The notes under the pieces were generated by a model. It worked only from the letters and a program-made list of their open reading frames with translations, made no database searches and was not told the origin of the DNA. Below are positions 59,499 to 64,000 of a DNA stretch of 64,000 nt, one piece after another. The stretch covers positions 2,356,001 through 2,420,000 of the forward strand of contig NZ_CP165727.1 in assembly GCF_041200175.1 (NCBI RefSeq). Direction: 5' to 3'. Each line of letters opens with the position of its first letter. Positions within the stretch are counted from its first letter, which is position 1. This DNA is from Streptomyces sp. R33. Lineage in GTDB: Bacteria > Actinomycetota > Actinomycetes > Streptomycetales > Streptomycetaceae. The position numbers were made by a program, and so were the translations under genes.

Positions 59499-61799
59499 AT
59501 GACCGATACCTACGTGCCCGGCGGCCGCTGGCGGCTGTGGGACCAGTTCGCCCTGCGCGGGGCGGGTTTCCCGGCCGGGGGCGTGCTGCGGCTGGCCCCG
59601 GACGGGCTGGCCGCGGCCGCCGACAAGTTCGAGCCCGCCGAGGGCCCGGGCGCCCTGGCCGGCGAGCGGTGGGGGGAGTTCACCGCCCTGTTCGCCGAAG
59701 CCCAGGTGGAGGTCGCGCACACGCTCCAGGAGATCGCCCGGACGCCCGCCTTCCGGGAGGCGGTGGCCTGGCAGAACCGCCCGGTCCTCGGCTCCGGGAT
59801 CACACCCTTCCTGAACTGGACGCCGACCGCCGCGGGCCGTACCAGCATGCCGCGCCAGCGCGAGGAGCTGGTGGCCCACTACTGGCAGCGGTTCTGCGTC
59901 AAGAACGACACCATCGGGTTCTTCGGCCCCGTCGGCTGGGGCCGCTGGGACCTGTCCGCGGAGGGCGTCCGCGTCCACGCCGGCGCCCCCGGCACCGGCC
60001 TGATCGCCGGATCGGAGGTGTACTTCGCCAGCTGGGCGATCGACGCCCTGGCCGCGCGGATCGACACCGATCCGGCGGTACGGGAGTGGGTGGCGCCCCG
60101 GCGCGTGCCGTTCGTCCGCCAGACCGGCATGGACGTGACGGTGCCGGGCCGCCCGGGCCAGGCCCTCGGCGAGGAAGCGCGTGCCGTGCTCGCACTGTGC
60201 GACGGCGTACGCCCCGCGCGGGACATCCGCGCCGCGCTGCCGGACGTGGACGTGTCCGCGGTCCTGGCCGACCTGGTCGCCCGCCGGTGGGTGGTGTGGA
60301 AGCTGGAGGTGCCCGCCGATGCCCGCCCGGAGCGGCACCTGCGGGCCTGGCTGGACCGGGTCGGGGACGCGGAGCTGCGCGAGCCCGGCCTGGCCGCCCT
60401 GGACGTCCTGGAGCGGGGCCGGGAGCGCGTACGGTCGGCGGACGGGCCCGAGTCCCTGGTGGCCGCACTGACGGAGCTGGAGGGCGAGTTCGTCGCGCTG
60501 ACCGAGACAGCCGCCGTGCGCGAGAAGGCGGCCGGTACGGCGCCGTGCCGGGCCCTGGTGTACTCCGACTGCCGGCGGGCGGCGACCGCCACCCTCGGGC
60601 GGACCGTGCACGAGGCCCTCGCCCCGCTGGACCCGCTGCTGACGAGTGCCGGCTGGCTCACGGCGCGGCTCGCCGACGCGGTGATGGCCCGGGCCCGGGA
60701 GGTGTACCGCCGGCTGGCCGGGCAGGGCCCGGTCGACCTGGCCGCGTTCTGGTTCGCCTGCATGCCCGTCCTGCACGGCGCCGCCCGCGCGGAGTCCGCC
60801 GAGCTCCAGCAGGAGTTCCGCCGGCGCTGGGGCGCGATCCTGGCGCCCCCGCCGGGCACCCGCCGGGTCAGGCTGCCGCTGGAGGCCGTCGCGGGGCCCG
60901 TGGCCGAGCAGTTCGGCGGCCCGGGCGGCGGCTGGACCGCCGCCCGCTACCTCAGCCCCGACATCATGATCGCCGCGACCGGTGAACAGGCCGTGGCTCG
61001 GGGTGACTTCGAGCTCGTCCTGGGTGAACTGCACGTCGCCGCCAACACGTTGGGCGCCTCGCTGTTCGTCAACCAGCATCCGGACGCCGAGGAGCTGCTC
61101 CGGCTCACCGACCGGGACCATCCCGGCCCCCGGCTGATGCCGCTGCTGCCCAAGGAGCACCGCTCGCGGCTGTCGGCGCGGATCCGGCACTCCCTGGTCC
61201 GCCCCGAGGACTACTACGTCGCCCTGGTCGACTTCACCGCCGATCCGGGCCGGCCCCGTACGGTGCTCAGCGCCGACGTGACGGTGACCGAACGGACGGA
61301 CGGCGAGCTGGCGGTGGTCCTGCCCGACGGGTCCGAGTTCCCCGCGGTGGACGTGTTCTCGCACGTACTGACCACCCTGGCGATGGACCTGTTCCAGATC
61401 CTGCCGGACGCGGCCGACCACTCCCCCCGGGTCACGGTGGACCGCCTCGTCGTGGCCCGCGAGACCTGGCGGCCGGCCCCGTCGGACATGGACTTCGCCG
61501 AGGAGAAGGACGAGGCCCGCCGGTTCGTACGGGCCCGGCAGTGGCGGGAGCGGCGCGAGCTGCCGCGGTTCGTGTTCGTCGTGCTGCCGACCGAGACCCG
61601 CCCGTTCTACGTGGACTTCGACAGCCCGGTGTACGTCAACATCCTCGCCAAGGCGGTCCGCAGGATGGCCCGCAAGGAGCCCGACGGCCGGGCCGTGTTC
61701 ACCGAGATGCTGCCGAGCCCGGAACAGGCCTGGCTGACCGACGACCAGGGCGAGGTGTACACCTCGGAGCTGCGCTTCGTGGCGGTGGACGAGGGCTGA
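59499..61799 (+). CDS. LanB-like glutamylation-domain protein 2 (no elimination domain)
   Basis: This 766-aa paralogue of the 54197 product shares the same landmarks: NDTIGFFGPVGWGRWD, TSMPRQREELVAHYWQRF, YYVALVDFTADPGRPRT and FYVDFDSPVYVNILAKAVRR. It also ends shortly after the glutamylation domain. The two differ widely elsewhere, so they look like old duplicates with separate substrates or as a heterodimer. GGGGCCGG precedes the ATG at 59499. It follows the carrier protein closely and is followed by the NRPS after 176 bp. Aminoacyl-tRNA-dependent modification of the NRPS-bound or a ribosomal peptide is an inference. Confidence 0.82.
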   Translation: MTDTYVPGGRWRLWDQFALRGAGFPAGGVLRLAPDGLAAAADKFEPAEGPGALAGERWGEFTALFAEAQVEVAHTLQEIARTPAFREAVAWQNRPVLGSGITPFLNWTPTAAGRTSMPRQREELVAHYWQRFCVKNDTIGFFGPVGWGRWDLSAEGVRVHAGAPGTGLIAGSEVYFASWAIDALAARIDTDPAVREWVAPRRVPFVRQTGMDVTVPGRPGQALGEEARAVLALCDGVRPARDIRAALPDVDVSAVLADLVARRWVVWKLEVPADARPERHLRAWLDRVGDAELREPGLAALDVLERGRERVRSADGPESLVAALTELEGEFVALTETAAVREKAAGTAPCRALVYSDCRRAATATLGRTVHEALAPLDPLLTSAGWLTARLADAVMARAREVYRRLAGQGPVDLAAFWFACMPVLHGAARAESAELQQEFRRRWGAILAPPPGTRRVRLPLEAVAGPVAEQFGGPGGGWTAARYLSPDIMIAATGEQAVARGDFELVLGELHVAANTLGASLFVNQHPDAEELLRLTDRDHPGPRLMPLLPKEHRSRLSARIRHSLVRPEDYYVALVDFTADPGRPRTVLSADVTVTERTDGELAVVLPDGSEFPAVDVFSHVLTTLAMDLFQILPDAADHSPRVTVDRLVVARETWRPAPSDMDFAEEKDEARRFVRARQWRERRELPRFVFVVLPTETRPFYVDFDSPVYVNILAKAVRRMARKEPDGRAVFTEMLPSPEQAWLTDDQGEVYTSELRFVAVDEG

Positions 61800-61943
61800 C
61801 CGAAAGAGCACGGCGACGCTTTCGACGGCGGCGCGCACGGCGGAGCACCAGGCCGTGCGGGGCCGCCGTTGCGCGTTCTACCCCCCGGCGGCTGCGTGCG
61901 CGGCTGCGTCTTCTTCCCTACTGACGGATCTCCGCAGACAGCA

Positions 61944-61959
61944 GTGTTGAGGAAAACAC
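61944..61959 (+). promoter_or_regulatory. Short hairpin in the NRPS leader
   Basis: GTGTT (61944-61948) pairs with AACAC (61955-61959) across GAGGAA, in an unusually AT-richer patch 17-32 bases before the NRPS GTG. The true SD, TTGGAGG, lies just downstream. It could be an operator or a leader hairpin; no regulator is recognised. Confidence 0.3.
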
Positions 61960-61975
61960 CGCTTGGAGGCCCACA

Positions 61976-64000
61976 GTGAAGGTTGTCGCAGCGCACGGCG
62001 GAGCGGCGAGGCACGGCAGCGAAGCCGGCGACGCCGTACGTGACGGTGCCGGAGTGTCGTTCGCGCAGCGCAGGCTGTGGTTCCTCGACCAGCTCACCGG
62101 AGGCTCCGCCGAGTCCCTGCTCCCGCTGGCCCTGCGCATCCGCGGCGCCCTCGACGTCCCTGCCCTGGAGCGGTCGCTGACGGGGATCGTGGACCGGCAC
62201 GAGGTGCTGCGCACCCGGTTCACGGCCGTCGACGGAGAGCCCGTACCCGTGGTGGACCCGGCGGGCCGCACCCGGCTGGCGCGGGTGGAGGCGGGCAGCA
62301 CCGCCGAGCTCTTCGACCGGGAGCTGGCGCGCCCGCTCGACCTTGCGAAGGAGCACCCGCTGCGGGCCACGCTCACCCGCCTCGGGCCCGAGGAGCACGT
62401 CCTGCTGCTGGTGGTGCACCACATCGCCGTGGACGGCTGGTCGTGGGACGTGCTGCTGCGCGAACTGGACGCCGGATACCGGGGCGAGGCGGTGGACGCG
62501 CCGCCGCTGCAGTACACCGACGTGGCCCGCACCGAGGCCGAACGGCTGGGCGGGCCGCGCATGGAGCGGCTGCTCGGGTACTGGCGCGAGCGGCTGGCCG
62601 GCGTCGCCCCACTCGCGCTGCCCGCGGACCGGCCCCGGCCGGCGTTCTGGGACGGCTCCGGGGACGTGGTCCGCTTCGAGCTGCCGGCCGAGCTGGTCGC
62701 CGAGGTCGACCGGGTGGCCCGCGAGCAGCGTGCGACCCGTTACATGCTGCTGCTCGCCGTGTACCAGGCCCTGCTGGGGCACTACTCCGGCCGCTGCGAC
62801 ATCGCCGTGTGCACCACCCTGGCCGACCGCGGTCGCGCCGAAGTGGCGGGCCTGATCGGCCCGTTCGTCAACACGATCGTGCTGCGAACCGATCTGTCCG
62901 GCGATCCGACCTTCGCCGCCCTGCTGAGCCGGGTGCGGTCGGGGGCCCTGCGGGACTTCTCGCACTCCGAGGCCCCGTTCGACCGGGTGGTCGGCGAGGT
63001 GGTCACCGAGCGCGACCTGTCCCGCCACCCGCTCGCGCAGGCCTCCTTCACGCTGCTCAACACCGTTCCGTCGGCGGCCCGGCTGGACGAGCTGGACGTG
63101 GCGCTGGTCCGGACCCCGCTGACGGGCACGCCGCTGGACGTGTTCCTCGACCTGAGCCTGCGCGCCAACGGTGACATCGCCGCGCGGCTCCAGTACTCCA
63201 CGGCCCTGTTCGACGAGAGCACGATGGTCCGCTTCACCGAGGGCTACGTCGAGCTCCTGCGCGCGGTGACGGCCTCGCCTGACACCCCGGTGGCCGAACT
63301 CGCCGGGCGGCTCGCGCCGTTGCCCGGCAAGGAGCGGCGCCGCCTGCTCGCCATGGCGGGCTCGGGGCGCCCCGCGCCGACGGCCGCGGCGCCGTTCACC
63401 GTCACGGGCGCGCCCGACGCGGTGGCCCTGGTCTGCGGGGAGGAGACCCTGCGCTACGGCGAACTGGACGCGCTCGGCGGCGGCCTGGCCACGGCCCTGC
63501 GGGCGGCGGGCGTGGGCCCCGGGACGCCGGTGGGCGTGTGCCTGCGGCGCGGGATCCGGTCCGTGGCCGCGATGACGGCGATCTGGCGGGCCGGCGGGGT
63601 CTACGTACCGCTGGATCCCGCGCTCCCCGAGGAGCGGCTGCGGTTCATGGCCGAAGAGGCCGGGCTGCACTGCGTGCTCACCGATGCCGCGACCGGCGGA
63701 CTGGCCGCCGCGCTCGGCCCGCAGGTGCTCCGGGTGGAGGACGCCGGGGCCGATGCGGGCGCCGCGCACCACACCCCCGACCCGCAGGACCTCGCGTACG
63801 TCATCTTCACCTCGGGCTCCACCGGCCGGCCGAAGGCCGTCGGCATCGAGCACGGGGCGATCGCCGCCCATGTGGCCGCCGTCCGCGAAGAGTTCGGGAT
63901 CACCGCCGGGGACCGGGTGCTCGCCTTCTCGTCCTTCTCGTTCGACGCCTCGCTGGACCAGCTGCTGACCGCCCTCGGCTGCGGGGCCACCCTGGTGGTC
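61976..64000 (+). CDS. Non-ribosomal peptide synthetase, C-A modules, cut by right edge
   Basis: The GTG at 61976 is preceded by TTGGAGG. The visible 675 residues comprise a condensation domain (about residues 20-450): SFAQRRLWFLDQL (C1), LLLVVHHIAVDGWSWD (C3, HHxxxDG) and GPFVNTIVLRTDLSG (C5). An adenylation domain starts at about 475 with LRYGELDALGGGL and has YVIFTSGSTGRPKAV (A3, about 608-622) and FSSFSFDASLDQL (A4). The remaining A core, carrier protein and any termination domain lie outside. Starting with a C domain, it must receive an upstream aminoacyl donor, most simply the free A/PCP pair. The substrate is undetermined as A5 is missing. Confidence 0.95.
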   Translation, partial: MKVVAAHGGAARHGSEAGDAVRDGAGVSFAQRRLWFLDQLTGGSAESLLPLALRIRGALDVPALERSLTGIVDRHEVLRTRFTAVDGEPVPVVDPAGRTRLARVEAGSTAELFDRELARPLDLAKEHPLRATLTRLGPEEHVLLLVVHHIAVDGWSWDVLLRELDAGYRGEAVDAPPLQYTDVARTEAERLGGPRMERLLGYWRERLAGVAPLALPADRPRPAFWDGSGDVVRFELPAELVAEVDRVAREQRATRYMLLLAVYQALLGHYSGRCDIAVCTTLADRGRAEVAGLIGPFVNTIVLRTDLSGDPTFAALLSRVRSGALRDFSHSEAPFDRVVGEVVTERDLSRHPLAQASFTLLNTVPSAARLDELDVALVRTPLTGTPLDVFLDLSLRANGDIAARLQYSTALFDESTMVRFTEGYVELLRAVTASPDTPVAELAGRLAPLPGKERRRLLAMAGSGRPAPTAAAPFTVTGAPDAVALVCGEETLRYGELDALGGGLATALRAAGVGPGTPVGVCLRRGIRSVAAMTAIWRAGGVYVPLDPALPEERLRFMAEEAGLHCVLTDAATGGLAAALGPQVLRVEDAGADAGAAHHTPDPQDLAYVIFTSGSTGRPKAVGIEHGAIAAHVAAVREEFGITAGDRVLAFSSFSFDASLDQLLTALGCGATLVV

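Noticed and set aside
54197..61799. A class I lanthipeptide cluster
   Set aside because: No SpaB_C elimination domain, LanC cyclase, LanT or convincing precursor is found in the window; the surroundings are NRPS genes.

Overview
The window looks like a Streptomyces (or very close actinomycete) chromosomal segment. GC content is extreme throughout, with strong third-position GC; GTG starts are common, many starts and stops overlap as ATGA/GTGA/TGATG, and one tRNA lacks an encoded CCA. Families typical of streptomycetes are present: a SAV2148-type HEPN protein, a DUF1707-FHA protein, an OleD-like macrolide glycosyltransferase, and GlgX/TreY/TreZ. All calls come from reading translations and motifs; no database search was run.

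Layout. 0-7.9 kb: an IS701-type transposase cut by the left edge, then single genes (ketopantoate-reductase-like, aldo/keto reductase, a protease-nuclease fusion, DUF1697, macrolide glycosyltransferase, APH-fold kinase). 8.2-11.8 kb: a translationally coupled pair, a large P-loop (STAND-like) NTPase and a membrane-anchored type-1 periplasmic-binding protein. 11.9-31 kb: mostly core functions (DEDDh exonuclease, HEPN protein, alpha-glucan/trehalose enzymes GlgX, TreY and TreZ separated by unrelated genes, MFS transporter, two LysR regulators, dihydrolipoamide dehydrogenase, M14 and M24 peptidases, GNAT, FHA protein, class-I GATase-like protein, tRNA-His with a strong terminator). A decayed tnpB relic with its structured right end lies just upstream of treY. 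31.2-34.9 kb: alpha/beta hydrolase, an unknown protein and a Tat-exported phospholipase C.

35.1-47.9 kb is the first standout region. Eight tightly packed plus-strand genes encode a beta-sandwich/TPR-like protein, a zinc-ribbon GTPase, a GAP1-like GTPase-associated protein, a second membrane-anchored zinc-ribbon GTPase, a 42-aa membrane peptide, and a TerY-type vWA / PP2C phosphatase / zinc-ribbon kinase triad. Facing them are two minus-strand genes whose products share a short G-I/V-I-G-D-N-G-T motif resembling RHIM/BASS amyloid signalling motifs. Together this looks like a GTP- and phosphorylation-controlled conflict or stress-response island. The protease-nuclease fusion (3.2 kb) and the STAND/PBP pair (8-12 kb) are of a kind often linked to such systems.

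48.1-53.6 kb is a five-gene operon: OleA-like ketosynthase, GT2 glycosyltransferase, OleC-like AMP ligase, P450 and OleD-like reductase. It reads as a beta-lactone or olefin-type lipid pathway without OleB. The reductase gene carries a one-base frameshift at a G7 tract.

53.8-64 kb is the left part of an NRPS cluster. It has a divergent MbtH protein, two paralogous LanB glutamylation-domain proteins without an elimination domain, a free adenylation enzyme, a PLP fold-type II lyase, a free carrier protein, and an NRPS (C-A...) that runs off the right edge. LanB/PEARL-type proteins next to a small NRPS assembly line, with no LanC or obvious precursor peptide, make this the second standout.
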